From an uncultured Coriobacteriaceae bacterium (GTDB taxonomy: Bacteria > Actinomycetota > Coriobacteriia > Coriobacteriales > Eggerthellaceae), in the NCBI GenBank assembly GCA_946623915.1, contig CAMORQ010000047.1:1-10066 (forward strand): 10,066 nt of DNA, in the 5' to 3' direction. The position numbers were made by a program, and so were the translations under genes. Below, in pieces: positions 1-9,160 of the stretch. Below the pieces are notes generated by a model. It did no database searches and had not been told where the DNA came from. It saw only the letters and a program-made list of their open reading frames with translations. How positions within the stretch are numbered: the stretch's first letter is position 1; each line of letters opens with the position of its first letter.

Positions 1-62
1 GCACAAACCAGCAAACGCGTCCCTCGAACGTGACAGATGCACCCGTCCCCCGGTCACATCCT

Positions 63-2543
<2,481 letters not shown>

Positions 2544-2579
2544 GCGATTTCTTTCTTGGGTACGTGGTTGCCCGGGCGG

Positions 2580-3125
2580 CTACTGGTATATCTCTTTTTT
2601 CAATATGCCGAGGTAGGGCAGGTTGCGGTAGCGCTGCGCATAGTCGAGCCCGTACCCCACGATAAAGCCGTCGGGGCACTCGAAACCGGAATAGCTGCAT
2701 TCGATATCCACACGACGCTCGACATTCTTAACCAGCAGGGCGGCAATTTCGACGGAAGCAGGATTGCGCATACGAAGGTGCTCCACCACGTTGTGCAGCG
2801 TCAGGCCGGAATCGAGGATGTCTTCCACCACGAGGACATGGCGGCCTTCGACATCGGCCGTCACGTCTTTGTGGATTTCCACCACGCCCGATGTCGTAGC
2901 GCCAAGCCCATAGCTCGACGCAACCACGAAATCCATTTCGAGCGGCATGTCGATTGCGCGAACAAGGTCGGCCATGAAAATGACTGCGCCGCGCAACACC
3001 CCTACGACCAGCATATCGCCTTCGGGGTGGTCGGCGGCTATCTGCGCCCCCAGCTCCTGAACGCGCGCATGAATCTGCTCTTCGGTAAAGAGAATTTCGG
3101 ATATGTCGTCATGCGGTGAATGCAT
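2580..3125 (-). CDS. hpt: Hypoxanthine-guanine phosphoribosyltransferase
   Basis: Purine salvage enzyme that joins hypoxanthine or guanine to PRPP to give IMP or GMP in the cytoplasm. From the start chosen here the protein has 181 residues, the normal size for the family. The PRPP-binding signature VVEDILDSGLTL is at 99-110, with the acidic pair E101-D102. The flexible-loop region carries SSYGLGATTSG, and the C-terminal purine-binding part reads PDGFIVGYGLDYAQRYRNLP. I prefer ATG at 3125: it is preceded by GCAGGG at SD distance and gives the usual MxxDIxxILFTEEQI beginning. The in-frame ATGs at 3143 and 3140 have no SD. ftsH follows after 36 nt, an hpt-ftsH pairing common in Gram-positive bacteria, and the two are probably one transcript. 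Xanthine phosphoribosyltransferase is a less likely alternative. Confidence 0.95.
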   Translation of the reverse strand: MHSPHDDISEILFTEEQIHARVQELGAQIAADHPEGDMLVVGVLRGAVIFMADLVRAIDMPLEMDFVVASSYGLGATTSGVVEIHKDVTADVEGRHVLVVEDILDSGLTLHNVVEHLRMRNPASVEIAALLVKNVERRVDIECSYSGFECPDGFIVGYGLDYAQRYRNLPYLGILKKEIYQ

Positions 3126-3163
3126 GCGCCCTGCTTTCATCATTATTACTGTTGCAACCTGCT

Positions 3164-3172
3164 AGTTTAGCA
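3164..3172 (-). promoter_or_regulatory. Possible extended -10 promoter for hpt-ftsH
   Basis: Read on the minus strand, TGC-TAAACT matches an extended -10 box (TGn followed by a hexamer with 4 of 6 consensus bases), about 40 nt before the hpt start. A TTGTCA lies upstream (3192-3197), but its 22-nt spacing is too long for a normal -35. The 8-bp palindrome GTTGCAAC sits at 3151-3158, between this box and the start. The 215-nt spacer between maf and hpt (3126-3340) holds no gene that I can support and no clear terminator for maf. Confidence 0.3.
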
Positions 3173-3340
3173 AAATAGAGCAGGCACGAGCTGACAACAC
3201 GGTAACAGGCAGCAGGATTACAGGTACTGTTCACGCCTGCGTCGAACGCCGCCAACCCTTCCCGATGTTAGAAGCAGCATACCTCACAAGCGCGTTCACG
3301 TGCGCAAAAACGAAGCGCGCATGCCGAAACGAACGCCAAG

Positions 3341-3955
3341 TTATTCCACTAGGTCGGGAAAACGTTCGACCAAGCGAGCGACAGGCAGTCCGATGATGTT
3401 GTCGAGCAAGCCGTCAAAGGATTCGACGAACTGACCGCCTGCCCCCTGAATCGCATACGATCCCGCTTTGTCATAGCATTCGCCTTGCGCCACGTACGCG
3501 GCTATCTCGTCGTCTGACAACGTGCGGAACGTCACCTGACTCGTTTCATGGAACGTGGTATGGCCGGCCGACACCTTGCCTTCGTCATTCGGGGCGATTC
3601 CCCAGACCGCCACTCCGGAAATCACTTCGTGCGTGCGTCCCGATAGCTTGCGCAGCATGCCCACAGCTTCCGAAGGCGTATGAGGCTTGCCGAAAATGTC
3701 CCCGTCGAGAACCACCATCGTGTCGGCGCCGATAACCATCGTCGGCTCCGCGGGCAACTCGGGGGCGTCGAGCAGCTCCTGGACCACTACACCTGCCTTG
3801 CGATCGGCAAGCATGCAGGCGGCTGATGCAGGGTTTGCGCGCTCGTCGGGCTTCAGGGACTCGTCGACATCGGAAACCTGTACGGAAAATGTCACCCCCG
3901 CATCTTTGAGCAGCTCCTTTCGGCGGGGACTTTGCGATGCCAGAATCACTTTCAT
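3341..3955 (-). CDS. maf: Maf-family nucleotide pyrophosphatase
   Basis: Maf proteins (YhdE/YceF group) hydrolyse nucleoside triphosphates, such as dTTP/UTP and modified pyrimidine or 7-methyl-GTP substrates, to monophosphates, and are viewed as house-cleaning enzymes. The 204-residue protein begins MKVILASQSPRRKELL, the family substrate-binding start. It carries GADTMVVLDG (76-85) with the conserved Asp78, and near the C-terminus YDKAGSYAIQGAGGQFV followed by NIIGLPV. The ATG overlaps the tilS stop by one base (TGATG). A good SD (GGAAAGGA) lies within the end of tilS, so translation is likely coupled. The open frame continues upstream to 4282, but that part is a shadow of tilS. The exact substrate class cannot be told from what I see. 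Confidence 0.95.
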   Translation of the reverse strand: MKVILASQSPRRKELLKDAGVTFSVQVSDVDESLKPDERANPASAACMLADRKAGVVVQELLDAPELPAEPTMVIGADTMVVLDGDIFGKPHTPSEAVGMLRKLSGRTHEVISGVAVWGIAPNDEGKVSAGHTTFHETSQVTFRTLSDDEIAAYVAQGECYDKAGSYAIQGAGGQFVESFDGLLDNIIGLPVARLVERFPDLVE

Positions 3956-5058
3956 CAACGTATTCCTTTCCGACGCGCCCGGTATGCACTCATGGGTTCG
4001 ATGCGCAGGCCCCGCTTGTTGGCGGACAGCGCCAAATCGCCCTGGATGTTGTTGGTGTAGCCGCTTATGGGAGCGCCGTCGGCAAACGCCGCAACAATCG
4101 CTTCGACGCTTGCCGCATCCACCCGTTCCTCGACGCCGAGCATGCGCTTGAGCACATCGATGGCCGCACGCCGTTGCAGAGGGAGCTCGACCGCCGCGAA
4201 GCCAGGCGCGATTACGCAGCCGGCGCACGGATCGCCTACGGACTCCCAGCTTACGTGCTCCTCCACGATCTGTGCCGTCCACGCATCGAGCATGTCGTCC
4301 TCGTCAGCGATCAGGTCCATGGTGCGCGACAGCGTCTGAAGCAGACGCGGATTCCGCTCGAGCGCCTTCGGTACGATTTCGTGGCGCACATAACCGCGGA
4401 ACAAATCGGTGTGGGCGTTGGTGGCGTCCTCGCGCCAAAGGTTGCCGCCGCTGTCACGCACAAGCGGCTTGCCCTCTCCCGCTTCAACATCCAACGCACG
4501 CCTCTTCAGATAGTCGCGCAGATCCTGGCGCGACACGCCCAAGCAGGGACGCACGACGGAGCCGTTGCGGTAGCGCATCGACCGGAATCCTCCCGGGCCC
4601 GTGCCCACGATGGAGCGCATGTAGAAGTTTTCCACGCGGTCGTCTTGCGTATGCGCCGTGAAAATCCGCCCGTCGCCGATCGGATGCAGCGCATGCCGGC
4701 ACAAACTCTCGAGTGCGCCTTGGGCCGCCGCGTAACGCTCGCGTCTGGCTATCGCCTCGGTGTTGGCGCCTTCTTGTCGGGCGATACCGCCTACATCCAC
4801 TTCAACCAGGAAAAACGGCAACCCAAGCGCCTCGGCCAAGTCATGCACGAAAGCAGCATCGGCTTCGGCGTCGGCACCGCGGAGCTTGTGGTTCACGTGG
4901 AGCATGGCGATTTCGCCCAACATCCCAAGCGAGGCCAGTTCGGCGGCTATATAGGCCAGTGCCGTGGAATCCGAGCCGCCGGACACCATCAGCAACACCG
5001 GCGTTTTCGAATCGGCCAAATCATGCGTTTCTATGGTATGTGCGATGCGTTCTATCAT
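3955..5058 (-). CDS. tilS: tRNA(Ile)-lysidine synthase
   Basis: TilS attaches lysine to C34 of the CAU-anticodon tRNA-Ile using ATP, making the tRNA read AUA and be charged with isoleucine; it is normally essential. The N-terminal ATP-pyrophosphatase P-loop SGGSDS is at residues 26-31. It is followed by HVNHKLRGADAEADAAFV and TAHTQDDRVENFYMR, the second and third motifs of the N-type PP-ATPase fold. Then come GTGPGGFRSMRYR and RPCLGVSRQDLRDYL. At 367 residues it is shorter than the E. coli (about 430) and B. subtilis (about 470) proteins, so the C-terminal TilS domains are short or missing, as is seen in many actinobacterial forms. The start has only a weak SD-like GAG. The gene is 83 nt from namZ upstream and overlaps maf downstream by one base. 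Confidence 0.95.
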   Translation of the reverse strand: MIERIAHTIETHDLADSKTPVLLMVSGGSDSTALAYIAAELASLGMLGEIAMLHVNHKLRGADAEADAAFVHDLAEALGLPFFLVEVDVGGIARQEGANTEAIARRERYAAAQGALESLCRHALHPIGDGRIFTAHTQDDRVENFYMRSIVGTGPGGFRSMRYRNGSVVRPCLGVSRQDLRDYLKRRALDVEAGEGKPLVRDSGGNLWREDATNAHTDLFRGYVRHEIVPKALERNPRLLQTLSRTMDLIADEDDMLDAWTAQIVEEHVSWESVGDPCAGCVIAPGFAAVELPLQRRAAIDVLKRMLGVEERVDAASVEAIVAAFADGAPISGYTNNIQGDLALSANKRGLRIEPMSAYRARRKGIR

Positions 5059-5141
5059 AGGCTCATGATACAGGATACGCCCGTGTGCGTGCTTTTATGC
5101 ATGGAGCAGACAATGCACCCGACGCACGAGCAAGGTGCGCG

Positions 5142-6638
5142 CTACTCCTCGTAGAGAAGGTAGGGCCTCCTTTGCTCTTTGAATCGCTGGACGTCTTCGT
5201 GCCAAGACGCCTTTATCTCTTCGGCGCTCCTGCTCTCTTCCACCATGGTCCGCAAACCATCCGAACCGCTCAGAAGGTCGATCATGTAACGGCCGTTCGC
5301 ATCCGGCTGCCCCCAGAACGACTCTTCGTAGCCCGACTGCCGGTATGCGTTGAACGCCTGGATCAGATACGCCGGATTCACGCCCGCGGCCCAAATCTCT
5401 TCGATAGGCACGTCGCGCAAATCGACCCCGTAACACGTCTGGCCCATAAACGATGGCTCTGTTGCGCCCGGCATGCTTTCTGGAGTGAACGCGAAGTCGA
5501 AACCCGGCGCTCCTTGCGTGTACGGGCTCCCATACGCCTCGAAGGGGAAATCGGTGCCGCGCCCCACCGACATTTGCGTGTATTCGAAAAAGCACGTCGA
5601 GGCGTACAGATACACCGCCCGCATGTCTTTGATGTTCGGAGAAGGGCTGCAAATCAGCGACGTCTTCGTTTGATGCGTGTAGTTCTTACAGGGAATTACG
5701 GTAAGCTGACATGCATCTTTTCCCGCGCTCAACCAACCTTCCCCGTTTATCATGAGCGCCAGCTCTCCCCAGGTCATGCCATGGACAACCGGAATCGGCA
5801 ATTGGCCAACGCCCGATGCGTATGCTTCTTGCAGGATGGGGCCGTCAACGTAGAACCCGTTTGGATTGGGACGGTCCAAAATCACAACTTCCTTGCCGTG
5901 CAAAGCGCAAGCGTCCATCAGGTAATACATGGACAGATAATAGGTGTAGTAGCGGAGCCCGACATCCTGCATGTCGACGACAAGCGTGTCGAACCTCGCC
6001 AGATCTTCTTCAGCTGGAGAGTGCATGCCGTCGGCATAGAGCGACAGGATGGCAACGCCCGTCTTTTCGTCCACCGAATCATCCACCGACGCGCCAGCGT
6101 CTTCCGTGCCACGGAAACCATGCTCGGGACTGAAAACGGCGGTGACATCGACTCCCCGCGCGATCAAGGCGTCTAGGATATGCTCGCCTAAGGCCAGCTC
6201 CACGCCATCCGAATCCAGCCCGAAACGAGTGTCGACGCCTTCTTCGCCGGTGAGAGTGGCTTCGTCGCCGACGATGCCAGTATGGTTGGAATACAGGGCG
6301 ACGCGTTTTCCTTCCAGCAACGGCACGTACGCTTCGAACTGCTCGTCGCCGAGCACTACCTCGTGCGCGTCCTGCCCGTCTGGATTCTCGGCCTGCGCTC
6401 CTCCGCTTGAAGTTGTGTCTTCGGATGCGGCCGTGTCGCTCGCGTCTGCCTCCGGCGTAGCATGCGAGCCCTCTTCGCCCATTCCGCTCGAAGCAGCGAC
6501 GACGTGCGAGGAGCTAATCGACGCATGCGCCGGCGCTTCCTGGTTGCTCGACGCCGACACAGGCGCCGGAGATGCGCATGCGCTCGATAGGGCTGCGCCC
6601 ACAAGCAGCGCGAACAGCGCAATCAAGGTTTTTTCCAT
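5142..6638 (-). CDS. namZ: GH171 (DUF1343) exo-beta-N-acetylmuramidase, NamZ type, exported lipoprotein
   Basis: The DUF1343 family (B. subtilis NamZ/YbbC) contains exo-beta-N-acetylmuramidases that release MurNAc from the non-reducing end of peptidoglycan fragments. I start at ATG 6638, preceded by GAAAGGG at 5 nt. The 498-residue product then begins with a short charged N-terminus and a hydrophobic stretch (5-17) ending SSAC, with Cys21 as a likely lipidation site. The -3 residue is Ser rather than Leu, so plain signal-peptidase cleavage is possible. Residues of about 22-98 form a Ser/Ala/Glu/Gly-rich linker, then the domain starts (GKRVALYSNHTGIV). The family motif VFSPEHGFRG contains Glu172 and His173, expected near the active site, and DMQDVGLRYYTY, DRPNPNG and VHGMTWGE follow. 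No murQ, nagZ or amiE homologue is in this window. The frame open to 6851 upstream lacks a signal peptide and overlaps the previous gene. Confidence 0.88.
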   Translation of the reverse strand: MEKTLIALFALLVGAALSSACASPAPVSASSNQEAPAHASISSSHVVAASSGMGEEGSHATPEADASDTAASEDTTSSGGAQAENPDGQDAHEVVLGDEQFEAYVPLLEGKRVALYSNHTGIVGDEATLTGEEGVDTRFGLDSDGVELALGEHILDALIARGVDVTAVFSPEHGFRGTEDAGASVDDSVDEKTGVAILSLYADGMHSPAEEDLARFDTLVVDMQDVGLRYYTYYLSMYYLMDACALHGKEVVILDRPNPNGFYVDGPILQEAYASGVGQLPIPVVHGMTWGELALMINGEGWLSAGKDACQLTVIPCKNYTHQTKTSLICSPSPNIKDMRAVYLYASTCFFEYTQMSVGRGTDFPFEAYGSPYTQGAPGFDFAFTPESMPGATEPSFMGQTCYGVDLRDVPIEEIWAAGVNPAYLIQAFNAYRQSGYEESFWGQPDANGRYMIDLLSGSDGLRTMVEESRSAEEIKASWHEDVQRFKEQRRPYLLYEE

Positions 6639-6723
6639 ACGTGCCCTTTCCACACAGACGCATAGGTACCGGCCCTGCGCCCGCATTCCGCATCCCGGCT
6701 CTGCTCTGTTCATGACCCGCCCA

Positions 6724-7602
6724 TCACGACGTTTTGCAGCGACCACATTTGTTGCAACCGTTGCATACGGGCCTGATCGCGCACTCTTCGCAGTTTTCGC
6801 AATAGTACGGCACGTGCAACTGGTCGTCTGGAATGGACAGACCCAATCCATCGGTGAAGCTGAACTTCAACGGTTTGCCCTGATAGCTCATGCCGGATTT
6901 GAACGCCTGAGTGGTCTGAAGCCGTTTGCCCTTAAGGTGGTAAGTCCTGCCATCTTTGACGAACACCGTACCCGTCTCGATAAAGCAGAATGTGATGTCG
7001 CGCGATGCGCATTCCTCCCGCAGCGCCTTCACCCAATCGAAGTTGCAGGGTCTGACACCCCCGTAGTTTTCACCACCGCACACGACCATCTCGACTTGTC
7101 CGTCGTCCAGATAGCGCCCTAGGCTCACCGGTCCCAGGATCGGCGCGCACTGCACGCCTTTGTGCTTGAACGGCAGGTCCAGCAAAAGCGGCATGCGCTC
7201 ATCGGCGCGGCGCTGGTTTTCGCACGTCACGTTGAAAAACACGTTGTCCCATCCGTCGCCCCAGTCGTCGGGCAAGCACTCCGCGACGCGCTGCGGTCGC
7301 TTCGTCAGCAGCATAAACGCAACGTCGCTGCGCTCGCGCATGACATCCCATGCGTCGGGCCGCCACGCGTCCGCTTCCTCCAAGAAGAAATCCGACGTCA
7401 TGCACACGCTGATCATCTCGCCGCTCTGGATTTTGTACCGGCCCTTTCTGTCCTTCGAAAGCGGGTATCTGGCGCCCGAGGTAAGGTAGATGTCCGCACC
7501 GTTTCTTCCTCGCGTTTCATCGAGGAAGTACATGTAGCAGTTTTCGCATCCTTCGCTGCATTTGACGCACCCATGCCAAGGGTTCCAGTTGCTGTGCATC
7601 AT
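6724..7602 (-). CDS. DUF5131 (phage Gp37/Gp68-like) three-Cys-motif protein with Cys-rich C-terminus
   Basis: The N-terminus (SNWNPWHGCVKCSEGCENCYMY) matches DUF5131, a family found in phages and bacteria whose C-x6-C-x2-C motif resembles the cluster-binding site of radical SAM enzymes. Here these are C12, C19 and C22, with an extra C15. Typical following segments are VCMTSDFFLEEADAWR, FMLLTKRPQR, FFNVTCENQ, LGPVSL and VVCGGENYGGVRPCN. The last 25 residues hold seven cysteines (268, 271, 274, 280, 283, 286, 289), mostly C-x2-C, which suggests a second metal or Fe-S site. The reaction catalysed is not established. I chose ATG 7602, which has GAAGG 9 nt upstream; ATG 7620 gives six more residues but a poor SD. 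Its position directly after tag suggests co-transcription. The usual family partner TcmP is not present here. Confidence 0.85.
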   Translation of the reverse strand: MMHSNWNPWHGCVKCSEGCENCYMYFLDETRGRNGADIYLTSGARYPLSKDRKGRYKIQSGEMISVCMTSDFFLEEADAWRPDAWDVMRERSDVAFMLLTKRPQRVAECLPDDWGDGWDNVFFNVTCENQRRADERMPLLLDLPFKHKGVQCAPILGPVSLGRYLDDGQVEMVVCGGENYGGVRPCNFDWVKALREECASRDITFCFIETGTVFVKDGRTYHLKGKRLQTTQAFKSGMSYQGKPLKFSFTDGLGLSIPDDQLHVPYYCENCEECAIRPVCNGCNKCGRCKTS

Positions 7603-7659
7603 AGGCGTTTGCCTTCGCATCCAATCTTTACGGGCAGAGGAAGGGCATCTTAGGCCAGA

Positions 7660-8220
7660 TTACCTGTACGCGCAATCCAGAAGATGGTCGTTGACCATGC
7701 CGATCGCCTGCATGAACGAATACGTGATCACGGGACCCACGTACGCCATTCCCAACTTCTTGAAATCCTTGCTCATTTTCCTCGAGATTTCACTTTCCAC
7801 AGGCATGTCGGCGCTTGTTTCCCAGTGTCCGACCATCTGTTCTCCGCCCGTGTATTCCCAAACGAACGCATCGAAGCTTCCATGCTGCTCGATAATGTTT
7901 TGAACGGCACGGGCATTCTTGCGGACGCTGAACAGTTTGCTTTTATTCCTGATCAGGTCCGTGTCGTCCAAAAGGCTGACCAAGTATTCGTCTGACAGAG
8001 ACGCGCACGCGTTTATATCGAAGTTGTAAAAGGCGTCCTTGTATGCTTGTCGTTTGTTGATGATCGTTCTCCACGACAGCCCGACGCTTTGGCCTTCCAG
8101 GCAAAGCATTTCGAAGATGTGCCTGTCGTCATGGGAGACCCGGCACCATTCATGGTCGTGGTATTCCGTGAGCAAGGGGTCCTTTATCGCCCATAGCCTG
8201 CAATCGCTTTCTTTCGCCAT
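7660..8220 (-). CDS. tag: DNA-3-methyladenine glycosylase I
   Basis: Tag excises 3-methyladenine from alkylated DNA, starting base-excision repair. The 186-residue product is full length (E. coli Tag is 187). Zinc-site residues can be placed by alignment: C7 and H21 at the N-terminus (YHDHEW), and H179 and C183 in VNDHLLDC at the C-terminus. FEMLCLEGQSVGLSW contains E42 and W50, the counterparts of the E. coli Glu38 and Trp46 that line the base pocket. The helix MSKDFKKLGMAYVGPVITYSFMQAIG is also typical. The residue after HEW is Cys26, where Gly is usual. ATG 8220 has a very strong SD (AAGGAGG, spacer 6 nt). The DUF5131 gene follows after about 57 nt on the same strand, and upstream is a 150-nt hairpin-rich spacer. 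Confidence 0.95.
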   Translation of the reverse strand: MAKESDCRLWAIKDPLLTEYHDHEWCRVSHDDRHIFEMLCLEGQSVGLSWRTIINKRQAYKDAFYNFDINACASLSDEYLVSLLDDTDLIRNKSKLFSVRKNARAVQNIIEQHGSFDAFVWEYTGGEQMVGHWETSADMPVESEISRKMSKDFKKLGMAYVGPVITYSFMQAIGMVNDHLLDCAYR

Positions 8221-8276
8221 CTAGATCCTCCTTGATCGATTGCCCACACGCGACATGTCTCCGCAGTGGGCGGCGC

Positions 8277-8292
8277 CAGCGCTGCGGCGCTG
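8277..8292. repeat. GC hairpin: CAGCGC-TGCG-GCGCTG
   Basis: A perfect 6-bp stem with a 4-nt loop in the spacer between the YxjI-like gene and tag. The 10-mer GCTGCGGCGC, which overlaps this hairpin (8281-8290), recurs at 8310-8319 at the edge of the next hairpin. No T-run follows on either strand. Confidence 0.6.
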
Positions 8293-8314
8293 CGATGGGA
8301 CAGCACGGGGCTGC

Positions 8315-8343
8315 GGCGCCGTGAAGACCACTTGCACGGCGCC
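8315..8343 (-). terminator. Strong GC hairpin after the YxjI-like gene; possible terminator without U-tract
   Basis: GGCGCCGTG (8315-8323) and CACGGCGCC (8335-8343) form a perfect 9-bp stem with an 11-nt loop, beginning 27 nt after the stop codon of the YxjI-like gene. The position fits a terminator or mRNA 3'-end structure between that gene and tag. There is no T-run on the minus strand afterwards, so a classical intrinsic terminator is not shown; it could also be an mRNA-stabilising or attenuating structure in front of tag. The hairpin itself is directly visible; its role is inferred. Confidence 0.4.
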
Positions 8344-8370
8344 CCGACAACCCTTGCGCGCGAACCGCAA

Positions 8371-9003
8371 TTAGTTGCCGTCGAACCCGAAAGAAGACGA
8401 AGATGAGGTGCTGTCGTTGTCCCTGCGCGCTTCCAGCATTTTCTCGAGCTGGACCACGATGGCCACGACCACGGCTTCCTTGTCGGGTTGGTAGATATCT
8501 ATGCAGTACTTGTCGTGAATCGAAATCATCTTCTTGCCGATAGTTGCGACGGGCTGCTCGTTTTCGTCGACGAGGTTGAAACTGAGGCCGATGATGTTGC
8601 CGCGTATCTGCCAACCTAGCCCTTCGATGTTCGTGACATCTTTGATAACGTGGAAGATTTCGTTGGACAACGTGAAAATCGTGCCGTCCGCCATCGTGAC
8701 GTAGTGCTTTTCATGGATGCTGACCGGCTTCTTTTCCAAATGCGCGACCGCGTTTCCGTCGGCGTCGTATATCTCGGTCTTGCCCTTTATGGCAATGAAG
8801 CTGGATTCCGTGTAGTACTTCACGTTGTCCGCCTCGTCGGTGATGTCGATTCGCCGGCGGTTATTGCCCAGTTGCAGCGCAGTGTAGAGGGAATAGGCGG
8901 GCTCACCGTAGTCGACAACACTGCTCCTCCCGACGGCATCGGCAACATCATTTACCCCTTCGACCATTTGCCCGATTTTCTGCAGTTTGTCGAAAAAGCC
9001 CAT
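8371..9003 (-). CDS. LURP-one-related (YxjI/tubby-like) protein
   Basis: A 210-residue protein with the beta-rich pattern of the LURP-one-related family (bacterial YxjI, plant LOR proteins), which adopts a tubby-like barrel and is often membrane-associated; biochemical function is unknown. Visible are RRIDITDEADNVKYYTESSF, KGKTEIYDADGNAVAHLEKK and a repeated element: PVSIHEKHYV in the first half and MISIHDKYCI in the second, as in the duplicated halves of the fold. The N-terminus (MGFFDKLQKIGQMVEGV) may form an amphipathic helix. The C-terminus is a Ser-rich, probably flexible tail (STSSSSSFGF). ATG 9003 has GAAGG with a 6-nt spacer. A well-formed promoter (9091-9119) lies about 90 nt upstream and a strong hairpin downstream, so it may be monocistronic. 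The ORF is open upstream to 9126, but that part overlaps the promoter. Confidence 0.82.
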   Translation of the reverse strand: MGFFDKLQKIGQMVEGVNDVADAVGRSSVVDYGEPAYSLYTALQLGNNRRRIDITDEADNVKYYTESSFIAIKGKTEIYDADGNAVAHLEKKPVSIHEKHYVTMADGTIFTLSNEIFHVIKDVTNIEGLGWQIRGNIIGLSFNLVDENEQPVATIGKKMISIHDKYCIDIYQPDKEAVVVAIVVQLEKMLEARRDNDSTSSSSSFGFDGN

Positions 9004-9090
9004 GATCAACCTTCTTCTGTAGTTTGCCGACAGGTTGGCTGAGGCCGAGCAAGCCGCCCTCTTAGCGACCCTGCTCTTCCCCACACTCCG

Positions 9091-9119
9091 AATATAACAC
9101 CACCTCCCCGCACAGCCAA
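9091..9119 (-). promoter_or_regulatory. Promoter with extended -10, upstream of the YxjI-like gene
   Basis: On the minus strand, TTGGCT (9119-9114) is followed after exactly 17 nt by TATATT (9096-9091). The three bases immediately before the -10 are TGT, fitting the extended -10 TGn motif. This would start transcription near 9083, giving a leader of about 80 nt before the ATG at 9003. It is the best-looking promoter in the window. Confidence 0.6.
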
Positions 9120-9146
9120 GACGCATGCGGGCAAGGGTGTAGTTCT

Positions 9147-9160
9147 ACGCAGCTCTGCGT
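9147..9160. repeat. Small inverted repeat ACGCAG-CT-CTGCGT
   Basis: Perfect 6-bp arms separated by CT, just upstream of the 9091-9119 promoter. The related GTTCTACGC and GTTCTGCGC flank it (9142-9150 and 9162-9170). It could be an operator-like site for the promoter or the end structure of the upstream transcript. It has no T-run, so it is not a clear intrinsic terminator. Confidence 0.4.

Noticed and set aside
29..58. GTGAC...GTCAC inverted repeat downstream of ftsH as a terminator
   Set aside because: Only a 5-bp stem with an 18-nt loop and no T-run on the minus strand.
3280..3330. GC-rich inverted segments after maf as a terminator
   Set aside because: GCGC blocks pair poorly and the T-run seen on the minus strand lies within, not after, any stem.
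3956..4282. Upstream extension of maf to 4282
   Set aside because: This part is an Arg/His-rich shadow frame inside tilS; the maf family start MKVILASQSPRR is at 3955.
5059..5141. Promoter in the namZ-tilS gap
   Set aside because: CATAAA-like and TTGTCT-like pieces exist but are only about 10 nt apart; I could not place a -35/-10 pair at acceptable spacing.
3937..5154. Plus-strand open frame of 405 codons
   Set aside because: Antisense to tilS, which has clear motifs. The plus-strand translation is His/Arg-rich and has no domain I recognise.
6639..6851. Upstream extension of namZ to 6851
   Set aside because: The extension overlaps the end of the DUF5131 gene, has no signal peptide and is Arg/Cys-rich. 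ATG 6638 has a good SD and begins a proper export signal.
5085..7122. Plus-strand open frames of about 360 codons (5085-6176 and 6049-7122)
   Set aside because: Antisense shadows of namZ and the DUF5131 gene, whose minus-strand products match known families over their length.
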